The notes under the pieces: generated by a model
Seen by the model: the letters and a program-made list of their open reading frames with translations, nothing else
Told to the model about the DNA's origin: nothing
Databases searched by the model: none
Position numbers and translations under genes: made by a program
Shown: positions 11,243 to 22,590 of the stretch, piece after piece
How positions within the stretch are numbered: the stretch's first letter is position 1
Layout: the number at the start of each line of letters is the position of its first letter
Assembly (NCBI RefSeq): GCF_000165395.2
Contig: NW_026261571.1
Coordinates: forward strand, 372,001 to 436,000
DNA: 64,000 nt
Reading direction: 5' to 3'
Source of the DNA: Babesia bovis T2Bo
Taxonomy: Eukaryota > Apicomplexa > Aconoidasida > Piroplasmida > Babesiidae

Positions 11243-13778
11243 CTATTGAATGTTACAGTTGCCAGTGTCGTTAGGGTTCTGCAGTGTCCTTAGCACGTCG
11301 TGGAGAACGTTGTTGCTATCAACATTTGTGTAAGTACATGCCCAAACATACCTTAATTCAGCTATGCTGTATGATAGTGGTTGTGAATGCTCATTGTAAT
11401 ATGTTTGCACGTTAGAGATAGAGTTGTCAATGTCGTTTTCCTGTGGCACGCATTAAGCTCTTGTGATCACACCTACCGTTATACGGTTCAATTCTCCGTA
11501 GGGACTCCAAACCTGAATGTGGTGGTCAATGCCACTGGTGGCTAACAAAGTGCCCTGAGAATTAACCTGGACACAATTTACATTCTCATTGTGAGCCTTG
11601 ATGATATCCAAAATGTGGCCTGATGATAGATATATAGATAGTGATATACGTACCAGTGTCTACATCGTAAAGGTAAACTGTGCCGTCAGCACTACCACTG
11701 ACAAGCACGTCATTACCCCAAAAATTTACCTCAGCAATATCGGTGCCAAAGTTACAGTGACCCCAAAAACGTAAACAACCGGAACGTGGTCGCCATGAAG
11801 GCGCTTCAATGCACTTGTACAAAGCATGCTCGTCCATGTAAGGGATAGGATATTGCTCATAAAGTAGATCTTGACGATAATCATGCGAACCCATCTCAGG
11901 AGCGTCATAACTGAAGTAATGATGCATGTTTAACATGCGATCTGCAGGTGGGTAATCCATAGTACCACGAACACTGTAAGTAAACGTATTTTGATTGTCC
12001 ATAGTCATCTGGTGGCTAAATTCAAGAGTGTGACTCTCGTCATCGGAATCCGGCTCACTGGCACTGTCATCAAAGTGTATATCAGAGTCACTAGCACGAA
12101 GATGCTCGTCTATCTCTAGACATGTTTCAGGTTTGGGCCAACGACGCCAACAGGCAATGGAGTAACGGAATGTGGCAAAATTGGAACAGTGGAAGTCATC
12201 ATCACTGCCATCACTGTCATGATTACTAGATTCATCCATATCCTTCAAACCAAGGTCGGTCTTTGGCGAGGTAATGTGCCGTGAACTGCATATCGACTTC
12301 AATGCCGTGGTTATCTGGTGACTAGAGCCCTCCAGACGATCCTTATTCGATAGCAGCAGACAAAGGTTACGAATGTGAATGAAATCATTAGCATGCCTCG
12401 GAAATAAACGCGCACCCCTAGTACATAATGTACGAGCCAAGTAGTAGTTGTCTAAGCGTAAGTTGGCCTGAATGCGACGAAATAATAGAACAGGATCCTG
12501 AGGATTTAAACTAAAAGCTGCCCTAGCCATGGTTTCACATAGTAGAGCATCGCCCATATGGTCACGATATAATAACAAATAAATCAACCGAGGTAGATTC
12601 CGCTGAGCACAGGCTACATCATAACATTTGGCATAGTGAGTCTCCATATCACGTATACGAAATGTCAGGTGATCCACATCGTCTTCTACGTCAAAGTTAC
12701 ATACACCAACAACAGAGCGCGAAACGTCGATGCCGCCAACGCTATTAAAATGACGGTCAAATAAATATACATGCTCACCCTCATAGGTCACAGCTAAACG
12801 CTCGCCATTTGGAGACCATGCTAAATAAGTAGCAAATTTGTTATTCTGGTCAGACCAAAAGTGCTTCGGCATGTATATTTGGTCTAATATAGGCATGGTG
12901 AAATTTACACTAATACCATCATTGGACGCATGACCCAGGGAAAGCTTACGACGATCAAAAACACGAACCAAAGTATCCGAAGCGGCAACCGCCAACAACT
13001 CAGGTTGCACTGGATTCAAAGCTATGGCTTTCACTTCAGTGCCGTCATAGGCCTGAGCAGCCCATTGCGATTCACGATATGCAGTGTCAACCCACGCAGA
13101 AGCCGCAGCGGGGGCCATGCCATTCACAACAGTAGCCCATGAATGCTTCCGCCTTAGTGGATTCACTAAACGCCGATCATTAGCCTGGGACATGTTGATA
13201 ATGACATTGCGACAGTTACGCTCGCAATGGTGGTGCTCACGAACATCAAATTGACGTACCGTGCCATCGTAACCAGCACTGTAAAAAACAAAATCCGATC
13301 TGTGGTCATTCAGGATTTGCTTCACACTACCACGATGACAGCTGTAACAGCTAATGCTACGACGATGGTGGACATCATTTATACAGACCTTAGAGTCACG
13401 AGCTCCAGTAGCAATACGAAACCCACGATCAAGAAACGCAACACCAAAGATGTTACCAGTGTGATCAGTTGGTATGCTAGTAGATTGACTATGCATAGGC
13501 TCTTCGGTATCCACCGATGAAGCATCCGACTCGTGCACATTCGTCAAAGCAATAGTAAGGTCGTCGCTGACCGACGCCAAGATGTTACCATCCACGTGCC
13601 ATCGTAAACGATTTACACACCCACGGTGAACGTCCAAACGCGAGTAGTGTTTTAACTTCCTCGCGTACAAAGGACCTAAGGGAACACTGGGATCATCAAT
13701 AGATGAAACACGGAAAGGGAGGCCGCTGCCAACATCAAGGGCACGACGACGTCCCTGAAGGTGATCCAAAATATTCAT
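11243..13778 (-). CDS. WD40/TPR protein of the WDTC1/DCAF type
   Basis: Exon 1 runs from the ATG at 13778 to a GTACGT donor near 11654; a second exon (about 11618-11478) continues the WD40 fold (NVNCVQVNSQGTLLATSGID) and a third (about 11440-11243) gives the C-terminus. Near residue 50 is VHRGCVNRLRWHVDGNILAS followed by SDDLTIAL; near 110, HTGNIFGVAFLDRGFRIATG; near 170, FYSAGYDGTVRQFDVREH. This order is typical of WDTC1/DCAF8-like proteins, substrate receptors of CUL4-DDB1 ubiquitin ligases. Residues about 390-470 contain helical repeats compatible with the TPR-like insertion of WDTC1, followed by an acidic Ser/Asp-rich linker and the last WD repeats (LVSGSADGTVYLYD). A role in CUL4 ligase recognition is inference. 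Confidence 0.72.
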
Positions 13779-13816
13779 TAAACTATACTAACTGATGTGT
13801 AAACAGATTCCAAAGC

Positions 13817-15348
13817 ACTACATTGAACCAGACATGATGTTCTCTCGCAACATACGAGTAGCACAGACGCGCATCGCATCAATGTCCCGACGACGAAATG
13901 CTGATAAGTGGTAAAAAGCAACCTTCAAAAATTCATCATGCTGAACTATACCACTACCCATCGATTTCATATACATCAAAAGATCCTGGTCCATAGTTAG
14001 ACGAAGTAACTGCTTCTCGTGAACCTTAAATAAAGCAAAGCAAACGCGAAATAAAACCTTCTCACCCTCGTGAAATAAAACGTCCCATATACGTAATACA
14101 GTAGGAATCTGCCATTAAATTATATCTAACAACAACAAACTTACAGGCAATGATATGGAAAAGTGACACAAAAGCCATTCAGCGCAAACACAAGTAAAGT
14201 CAACACCGTTAGCCCTGAAACATATCAACAGAGAATACTGATACCTACTTCAGGTGGTTATATAACTTTTTAAGGCGCTGTTGTAGTAACATTTCCAGCA
14301 CCAAAACATCCCGCTTCAATGCAAGCATGCCGTCCTTGTAATAACCCAAAACGTTAAGACCCTTACCAGATATGCGAGAGTCAATCATTTGTACCAATGT
14401 CAAGAATGCCTGCTCCTCTTCCATGAATACAAGGAATATCGCAGCAAGGAAATTGAAACTCTGAGTGTAACCAGCCGAAGGAACAAAATTGGCAAAAGCG
14501 GTCAATACGTTCTTCAGACTCTGAGTACCCGCTGAATGCCTCTTGTAGTTGCGATGAGTTGGGAATGTGCGATAAATGTCCATCTCTATCTGCTGAGCAA
14601 TCTCCGGAGCCAAGGGTTGAGAGACGAGCCTAGATGTGTTACATAACAAACGTTAAAAGAAAATCATGTATAAACTGTAACTATAAAGACAGCAAATTAA
14701 CCAAACGGTTGAATACACTAAAAAATCTATGCCATAGGCTAAAGTTAATTTCTACACTAGTATCTAAGATACAACCATAGAACAAACAACATACCTAGGG
14801 TATAAATCCGATATCTGAGCGCCCAATTGATCTGCTCCAGATAATTGGAACCACATTTTGGCCCTGGAATATATTAGAACATGTACCACCTGAACATACC
14901 TGTACTCGTCCGGTATTCCCTTCCGAATCAGTACCTTCAGAGCAAATGGATTGGTAGATGTAGTCCATTCGTTCTTTGATTTCATGTTTTCCCATCTGTG
15001 GTAATATGATCGACAATGTAACATTGATAAAATGGTAAACACATATCCAGTACAAATCGGCATATTGTCAATGCAATACAAGATAAATAACACTAACCTC
15101 TTTAAGCGACGCTCACGCTTCTCATTGAATTCATCTTCATAGGCGATGATACCACGAGCAAATACATTGTCATTCAAAGAAAAACCGTAATTGTCATAAG
15201 TTTGACGAGGAGTGACGGATTCCGCAGGGTTGTTAGATTGAATACGTGATAAATTACGTTGAATCATTCTCTTGGAAAGAGTGAACAAACCACTGCGCAG
15301 ACGATCTACAAATTTATGCTGGGTACCCTCACCCGATTGGTCATCCAT
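13817..15348 (-). CDS. TBC-domain Rab GTPase-activating protein
   Basis: Multi-exon gene. Exon 1 (15348 to about 15101) is an unstructured leader. A short exon near 15000-14890 ends KVLIRKGIPDEYR, the entry motif of TBC domains. The next reads AKMWFQLSGADQLGAQ. The exon at about 14640-14247 contains IEMDIYRTFPTHRNY, whose arginine is the catalytic R finger position (IxxDxxRTFP), and SAGYTQSFNFLAAIFL, the second TBC motif, where the usual YxQG is YTQS. C-terminal exons give VLRIWDVLFHEGEKVLFRV and end ENIMSGSM. The glutamine finger of YTQ is kept, so GAP activity on a Rab is plausible. The partner Rab is unknown. The 3' end is 38 bp from the start of the WD40 gene. Confidence 0.8.
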
Positions 15349-16012
15349 TATACATTAACCGTGCATATATAAACGATATCTAAGCAATAGAGCTAATAGA
15401 TATGCACATTTCTCAACGCAACTACCACAAGAAAACTTTCATAGTCATTTAGTGGCGCTATCATTCAAATTGAACCATGAAGAAAGTGTAAAATTCCACA
15501 GCAGAAATATAAATCTTTCTTTATTTAATATAATACAGAATTAATGTAAACAATAATATTTTAATGTAGATTCTAGATGTATATAAATATTAACTGCTCG
15601 CAACAGCTACGCGTGCGAGCTCTATGGCGTGGACACATTGGATGGATGAGGTTATTACATCATAGCAAGCAGAAAGTTTGAATTTGGATCTATTAATTTA
15701 TAAATTAACTATCTACATTGTTTAACCGTATAGCAATGTGTAATTGTCGCATCTTACGCCAACGCTGCGAACATCGCCGATCAGGCATAGGACAATATAT
15801 ACCTGTCGCTCGAGTAAATTCTGGTACTATGGCCGTAACTAGTTTAGCACGTGTTTAAGTACACCAACTAGTTTAATTGAGGCTTTGCAGACTACTATGT
15901 GTTAACACTTATGTATCTGCGGAGCCAAGCTTTGTACCTTGTTAATTAGCTATCCTCCAGCATATGCGCTGTTCCGGCATAGCTATTTATGCGCTACTCT
16001 ATGGCTCATACT
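15349..16012. other. Intergenic, 664 bp
   Basis: A+T-rich stretch between the TBC gene start and the 3' end of the next minus-strand gene. No coding region, tRNA or repeat was recognised. It presumably contains the TBC gene promoter and the 3' region of the neighbour. Confidence 0.35.
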
Positions 16013-17913
16013 TTATGTAGTTAGACACGTGCATCTGGTCCTGACGAGAAGTATTCCACCAGACATATGGTAGACTCCATCCAGCATATCGGTGGTCATA
16101 TTCCCTGCAACATATAACCCATATGGCCATATAACGTACCTATTATCATAAAGAGCATAGTAACGCGCCATGCGAATATAAGCGAATCGAGTTCGCTTAG
16201 CCTTCAAACGTCCCCATTGGTAGAAGTTAACATGGCATGTTTTGAATCCAAATGCCTTCAATAGACGATCAAGAGTGCGGCGTTCAGCTGTTAAATCAAA
16301 CGTGCCAGCGTAAAAACGATGATATGAATTGCATAACCACACCAGATTGCGATCTTTCTCCATAATGTCAAGCAGGATGCCATTGTAGTATACGTTGGTC
16401 TCGAAACGAATACGTAACTTCTCCAAATGTTGAGCGACCTAGATAATTGCAGAAACAACGTTTCAACCAACCTTATTGATAAACGTCGTGGTCTTAAATT
16501 TCTTATATCCAATGTCACTTCCGATTATACTCTCGAGAGTCTCAATATGATCCTCTGCAAAAGTTTAATATACCATTTAGAAACTTACTTCTAATTGAAT
16601 TGTAACAAGGCTCTGCTGAGCATTTAAGCTGAGCTATTAGAACAGTTAATTTTCTGGATAAGATTGAATTCTAAATTAATCCAGATACCTGATATATTGC
16701 GATTGTAGAGTAGTATCTATAGAGGCGTCCCACAAAGCAGCAATACTGTACAGCATATAAAGCTTCACAAAGAATATACCGTTCCAATAAGTCCTTCATT
16801 AACCAAAAGGAATCGTTGCCAGGGTCTTGTTGAATCAATTTGGAATAGCCAATCTCAATGATATCACGTATATTTAGTGTATCATCCACTTCAAATTCTA
16901 GCCTCTCGCCAGATTTTCTACGGTTGCCGAATCTTGACTCCAGTGATAAAGCCAACTCTTCATCTAACAAATCCAAAATGCTTAAGCTGCTGTATATACT
17001 AACAGCAGTGCTGACGCCCAGCGTGTTCACATTGGACTGTAATAAATGTGTCATTTATAACCAGCAAAGAAATAAGATATTTAAAGGAAGCTGACCTACC
17101 GCTACTTTAGACACTAAATGTGAAACAAAAGAATGGTCTCTGTAATGCTGTATTGCATAGGTCCTTAATAATGTAGTAACCTCTTGAATATCACATTCTA
17201 TTTCGTATTAAATCAACAGTGAACAAACATACCTTCTTGATGACTCAACATGAGGTCGCCAATGGTACAAAACAAAGGGTCGTACAATATGTATAACTTG
17301 TTAAATATGAGACAAGTAGCTGAACAATACTCTGTTAAATATGTCAAACGTACCTAAAACAGCATCCTTAAAAACAGGAGCTACAGAAGTGTCCAACTGG
17401 AATCGACGATTTGAAAAGGAGGATGTTGTATCCGTTGAAACATTAAGATCTCCATTGCTAGGTTTGACATGCCGAACAGCTTTTTTGGGTTCATAAAGTG
17501 TTAGGAAAGCCAGGCGAAGGTCTTCACAAATGGAAGATACCAAATCTAAATCTTGGAATTTTAAAATGGAACACGTCTAAAACACATACAACATACAGAT
17601 ATTGACACACCTCTAAAACGATCAAATAGTCGTCTATAGTCAATGGGACAGACAATTTAGCATGAATGTCTCCAAGAAAAGGACGAAGCTTGGACGCATC
17701 AAACCTATTATCGACGAATTGAGATAGATACCTCGCAGCGTCATCATAAGAAATATTTGTAGCGCTGCACGTAGCACGCTCAACTATGCGATTGTAGTAA
17801 TCAGATACAATGCAGAATCTACGTATTTGTGTGCCATTAGCTGATGTTTTGCTATATGTGTGTGAATGTGGCAAAATAATTCGAGATGATAACGACGTTC
17901 TAGTGAACCACAT
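16013..17913 (-). CDS. Unrecognised multi-exon protein with a possible organellar targeting leader
   Basis: At least five open segments on the minus strand line up with short GT-AG introns: about 17913-17585, 17540-17360, 17045-16690, 16550-16430 and 16426-16013. The ATG at 17913 gives MWFTRTSLSSRIILPHSHTY, a Ser/Arg-rich, acid-free leader suitable for mitochondrial import. Later segments contain LLDEELALSLESRF, RLEFEVDDTLNIRDIIEIGY and a Tyr/Arg-rich C-terminal part (NVYYNGILLDIMEKDRN, WPYGLYVAGNMTTD). No known domain was recognised. Exon order is supported by frame continuity, but some junctions, especially around 17060-17300, are uncertain. Confidence 0.55.
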
Positions 17914-18329
17914 AGTCAAATTCTATTACTATGTTAACACATAGTTTTTATTTTGTGATAGGGCAATAAAAACCGAAGCTACTGGGGGAATATGAATTTA
18001 AATGTGTAACGTACCGACTCTACACATATGGACATTTGGCGTTCAGATGGAACACATGAGTAAATGTGTATCCGTTTGAGTATGCAAAACCCTGAAAATG
18101 AGTGTCTAGAAGCACGAAGGAACGCAAATAAGTACTACATTAAGTGTATGGGTGGGGCTGTATGTGAACACATTTAGGCACCACACTCCATCGCAAAAAT
18201 GTACGGGAAACAGGGATTTTACACATTATAAGCCATACAATACATTTGTTATCCTGTTAGTCTCACGGGTTCACAGGTTTCAGCTCGTGCTGCGCAGATA
18301 CATACCTGATTATTCCTCATTCTCTCACC
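17914..18329. promoter_or_regulatory. Divergent intergenic region, 416 bp
   Basis: Separates the divergent starts of the unknown minus-strand gene and GMP reductase. No gene was seen; it likely holds both promoters. Confidence 0.35.
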
Positions 18330-19313
18330 ATGGAAATCTTCGACTTTGACGATGTTATGCTCGTCCCAAGGATGTGTACCTTGGAGACTAGAGCTCATGC
18401 TGACGTATCCGCTAAGCTGGGAAATCGCACATTCAAGATTCCACTTATGGCTTCCAATATGCCTTCAGTTTTGGATGAGAATATTGTAATTGAACTAGCC
18501 CAGAACAACTACTTCTACGTTATGCATAGGATCGATGTTGACCTCGTTGAGTTTTCACGGAAAATGCGTGATCTTCAATTGTTTGTCTCAATATCCATTG
18601 GTGTACAAGAGCAATCATACAAGGTAGTAGACAGCCTCGTGGCAAACGACCTCATCCCAGACTATGTCACCATCGACGTGGCCCATGGACATAGCCTTGC
18701 AATGCAACGTATGATTTCGTACATTAAGAAGGCATTTGGTCCAAAGACTTTTATCATCGCCGGTAACGTCGCTACTGCAGAAGGGGTGGTTGACCTAGAA
18801 AACTGGGGAGCTGATGCCATCAAGGTTGGCCTTGGACCAGGATATGTATGCAGCACATCTATTCGTACTGGATTCGGAACACGTAACTGGCAATTAGCAG
18901 CCGTAAGGGAATGTGCGCGTGTGGCAAAGAAGGCTGTCATTATTGCTGACGGTGGATGCCGTCTCAGTGGTGATATTGTCAAAGCACTCTACATGGGAGC
19001 TGATTGGGTAATGTCAGGCTACTTCTATGCGGGATTCATTAAGTCACCGTCGGAAACGGAAATTGTAGATGGTGTGCCAATGAAGGTTTACTACGGAAAC
19101 GCCTCTGCACGTTGTAAAAAAAGCAGGAGCCGCGTAGAAGGTGTATCGCTAATGGTTCCATGTGAAGAGGGCACCTTATTAGAGAAACTTAAAGGTATTG
19201 AGGAAGACTTGCAGTCAGCTGTCTCATTTGCAGGTGGAAGGTGCATCCTAGACGTACGTAAGTGCGAATATGTCATTGTAAGACACTCACGTGGACCCAA
19301 GGAATCAGGATGA
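18330..19313 (+). CDS. guaC: GMP reductase, bacterial GuaC type
   Basis: Single exon, 327 residues, the usual length of bacterial-type GMP reductases and shorter than IMP dehydrogenase because there is no CBS insert. The start MEIFDFDDVMLVPRMC, the segment YVTIDVAHGHSLAMQRMISY, the catalytic loop GPGYVCSTSIRTGFGTR with Cys174, the phosphate-binding IIADGGCRLSGDIVKALYMG and the C-terminal LQSAVSFAGG all follow the Bacillus-type GuaC pattern. The enzyme reduces GMP to IMP with NADPH and would let a purine auxotroph interconvert guanine and adenine nucleotides. IMP dehydrogenase is the main alternative, but length and the missing CBS region argue for GMPR. An intron-free gene with closest recalled resemblance to Firmicutes enzymes raises the possibility of horizontal acquisition. 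Confidence 0.85.
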   Translation: MEIFDFDDVMLVPRMCTLETRAHADVSAKLGNRTFKIPLMASNMPSVLDENIVIELAQNNYFYVMHRIDVDLVEFSRKMRDLQLFVSISIGVQEQSYKVVDSLVANDLIPDYVTIDVAHGHSLAMQRMISYIKKAFGPKTFIIAGNVATAEGVVDLENWGADAIKVGLGPGYVCSTSIRTGFGTRNWQLAAVRECARVAKKAVIIADGGCRLSGDIVKALYMGADWVMSGYFYAGFIKSPSETEIVDGVPMKVYYGNASARCKKSRSRVEGVSLMVPCEEGTLLEKLKGIEEDLQSAVSFAGGRCILDVRKCEYVIVRHSRGPKESG

Positions 19314-20213
19314 ATAATGTATAATAATTATTGCCGTAAAACAGTTTTTAGGTAGATGAAAGTGAAAAGTAACCTGATTCTATGGACTCTGCCTGAAGAC
19401 TTTATTGAGTTGTATATTTAATGTACAAACGTATTAACAGTATACTAAGTTAACATTTTTTCCTTCATTTAAAGCACTTTAGTTACAGACTTTATGTGTG
19501 TCTAACATCATCCCTGTGAGATATAACTAAGTGTAACTTTCTTCCATATATTATGATACTGCTATACGTTTTGTCAGCAAGGTTCGTTTCAGATGTGATG
19601 TAACGGGTCACCGCAGTTTATGGCGCTTTTACCATGAGTAAAAGGAGTTGCAACTGTGGTGAATAACAGCCAACATCTAGCCAAATAATGAAATAAGTCA
19701 CTAGTAAGCAGTGCCAACCCAATAGACGAACATAAGACTGTTAGTCAGGGGCAGTAACCAACAAGTCTAATTGGCACCATTAGGGGGAAAGATAAATCTA
19801 CATAACCATAAAACAGGAAGGACGCTAAATCGTAATAAATGACCGCCAAATATCTGTATATTGTGGGTGATATAGATCGATAGGATTCCAATAGGAATCA
19901 AGTGAGATCTACACCACGCTGAGGGTGGGTGGCGATAATGTCGTGGCCGTTGGGCACGTGTTATCTGTCACAAAGATACCCAAACACGTGATATTTGATA
20001 CTTACATTTATATAATAATTTATAAATGTACATATATCATTAATTGGGGTAAGTGTTAACTCTGTTGTCTAAGTAAAATAGTCGGTAATACACATGGTCC
20101 CTTGGATTTGTCCACGTCGGTACGAACATATCCTGATTTTACCTATGGTACACATCACGATAGGGATTTTTAATGTTTTATCGACAACAACGAACTAATA
20201 TTATGTACAGAAA
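19314..20213. other. Intergenic, 900 bp
   Basis: Between GMP reductase and the EBP1 gene, both on plus. No open frame with a recognisable product, no tRNA-like fold and no obvious repeat. It is A+T rich and should contain the 3' end of the first and the promoter of the second gene. Confidence 0.35.
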
Positions 20214-21453
20214 ATGGCTTCCAACACTACTGCTAACAACCCTGCCGACGGCAAGCCAGAAGTCAACGAAAATGATATCTCAAACTCTGATATAGTAACC
20301 AAATATCGCACGGCTGCTAATATAGCGGATACTATTTTGCAGAAGCTGATTGACGAAGTCAAAGTAGGTGCTTGTGTAAAGACGCTGTGTAAGATGGGTG
20401 ACGATATGATATTGGCCGAAACTGCAAAGGTGTATAACAAGAAGGAAAATGGGCGTAAGATAGAAAAAGGCATTGCTTTCCCTACATGTGTGTCTATCAA
20501 CGAAATATGTGATAATTTCTCACCATTGGAACCAGGTGCTGTAATTGCAGATGGTGATTTGGTCAAAGTCTCCCTTGGTTGCCACATAGATGGATACTTG
20601 GGTTTGGTGACGCATACTGTTTATGTAGGAAATAACATCACAGGGAAGGCTGCTAACGTGCTTTCTGCGGCATGGAACGGATGCCAAGCGGCTATTCGTG
20701 AAATGAAAGTTGGCAACTCAAGTCAAGCTGTATCAAAAGTCATCGAACAGGTTGCCGCAGAGTACAAGTGTACACCGCTAATTGGTTATGTTAGCCATGA
20801 AATCAAGCGTCACGTTATTGAGGGTAGTCGTTTCATTCCCGGTGGTACCAGAATTGAGGACAAGGCAGAGACCTTTACATTCAATGCCAACGAGGCATAT
20901 GCTTTGAATGTTATCATGAGTACCGGTGATGGAAAGGCAAAAGCCACTGAACACAAATCTACCATCTATCGTACTGAAGTGCAAAATAGATACACTCTCA
21001 AGACATCATTAGGCAGAGCTTTCATCTCACAAGTCAACTCCAGTAAGTCCCGATAGATCTAATATACACGGACACAGAATTCCCAACATTCCCATTCCAT
21101 ATCGGTGCCATCGACGATGAGCGCGTACTCAAGGCTGGTCTCCCAGAAGCTGTGCGTCACAAGCTGATTACACCTTACCGAGTGGAAACCGAAAAGAGTG
21201 GAGAACTAGTGGCACATTTCACGTGTGTAATACTTATTGGAGCCGGAGGTACAAAGAAAATTAATGGGCTTTCTTTCCAACAGGAGACCATATGCAACCC
21301 TGATTACACAATCCAGGATGAACATATCAAGCAACTGTTAGCGGTAAGCAAAACGGAAATAATATTGACATTTTGTAGACACCCCTGATGACGAAAACCA
21401 AAAAGACGAGCAAAACCGCCGGAAAGACGAAGGATGAAACACCCAACGAATAG
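20214..21453 (+). CDS. PA2G4: Proliferation-associated protein 2G4 / EBP1 (aminopeptidase-fold, inactive)
   Basis: Three exons: 20214-21042, 21078-21343 and 21379-21453, all with GT-AG borders and consistent phase. Features: YRTAANIADTILQKLIDEVK near residue 30, AFPTCVSINEICDNFSP, GDLVKVSLGCHIDGYLGLVT, and after the splice KFPTFPFHIGAIDDERV, the conserved EBP1 block. The C-terminus is lysine rich (TKTKKTSKTAGKTKDE), as in EBP1, which binds structured RNA and ribosomes at the exit tunnel. The family has the methionine aminopeptidase (pita-bread) fold without the metal ligands. Methionine aminopeptidase 2 is a less likely alternative, given the Lys-rich tail and lack of metal-site motifs. Confidence 0.85.
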
Positions 21454-21858
21454 CTGAAAACAATGGTCATAAATTGATCAACGTATATGTTACACATCGC
21501 TGATATATGTAATCAATAACCGTTAAATGAAATGTGTAATCTGGATAATACATGCGTCATATGGCAAATCACAACTTTTTCATTCGACCCAACACATAGG
21601 GAATGTAAAGTACCGTGCAGAATCAGATAAGCGATATGCCAAGAGGTACGTCCACTATTAATCACTATACATCCACACATTCAATTGCAGATCATTCTAT
21701 CTTATCCCAGAGGCTCACGTCAAAGCACACCCAGTGAAGTGTCTCCAACTCTTCGCAGTAACGCCCGCCGCTCGGGCTTTAAAACGAGCGTCAATCTCCC
21801 GTTGATGTAAACAACAAGAAGGGTAGTACTATACTTCAACGGATACAGAATATATCAA
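21454..21858. other. Intergenic, 405 bp
   Basis: Between EBP1 and the single-pass membrane protein gene, both on plus. There is a possible GT-AG pair near 21646-21690, but the sequence around it makes only very short peptides, so no gene is called. Confidence 0.3.
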
Positions 21859-22563
21859 ATGGAGCGACACCCTGAAGGCGCGCCCATGCACACTGATGCG
21901 GAATCAAAATTAAGAACAGGAGATGTTGGCACTTTTCATACCATATACGATGCCAACGGGGCTGAGATTGATTACCAGGATGAAGAAAAGGCGAGTAACT
22001 GGCTGAAGAGGAAAGTAGACAAGGGTGTGTCAATGGGTGCTTCATTACCAATGTATAAAAAATACATCGAACATGATATGATTTCAAAGGATAGACAGAA
22101 AACAGGTCGAAGGCTAAACAAATATGTACGTAGATTATTAACTGTATTGTTCTGTTTCGGAGTCGCTGTAGGTACATACATGGGATCAACGAAGGTCATA
22201 AACTGGGCAGAAGATAAGCGCAAGGGCACTGGTGTTTTGGAAAATACACCAAGTGAAGATGTTGCGCGTCTACTTCAAACGATAGAAAGCCTTAGGGTTG
22301 AATTAAACAAAGTTAAAGAAGCTACTTATGCCAACTCCGTAGCTATCAATAGCATGACTAATGGTGCCTTCAGACTTCCAGGTAATGAGGAAGCTGCACC
22401 GAAGAAGGCTAAGTTTGGCAAAGGTAAACCTTCGATTAATCAAGGTTATGTTTCTCAAAACTTTGACGCCAAACAATTTGCATATGCCGGGGATGCACAG
22501 GCAAAGGATGTAGGCACTGAGGTTAATCTAAACCCTATAGTGTACGAAGCTGATATTCATTAG
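21859..22563 (+). CDS. Single-pass membrane protein with coiled coil, function unknown
   Basis: Single exon, 234 residues. A charged N-terminal half is followed by one hydrophobic segment at about residues 91-109 (RLLTVLFCFGVAVGTYMG). Next comes a heptad-like stretch (about 130-155, DVARLLQTIESLRVELNKVK), then a Lys/Gly-rich and low-complexity C-terminus. There is no signal peptide, so a tail-anchored-like or type II membrane topology is possible. No family was recognised. The next gene starts only 27 bp after the stop. Confidence 0.65.
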   Translation: MERHPEGAPMHTDAESKLRTGDVGTFHTIYDANGAEIDYQDEEKASNWLKRKVDKGVSMGASLPMYKKYIEHDMISKDRQKTGRRLNKYVRRLLTVLFCFGVAVGTYMGSTKVINWAEDKRKGTGVLENTPSEDVARLLQTIESLRVELNKVKEATYANSVAINSMTNGAFRLPGNEEAAPKKAKFGKGKPSINQGYVSQNFDAKQFAYAGDAQAKDVGTEVNLNPIVYEADIH

Positions 22564-22590
22564 CAAATAAATAATGAAATAATTTAAAAT

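Noticed and set aside
19314..20213. Structured RNA or tRNA in the 900-bp gap
   Set aside because: I looked for a T-arm GGTTCGA and paired stems and found none; not decisive without a covariance-model search.
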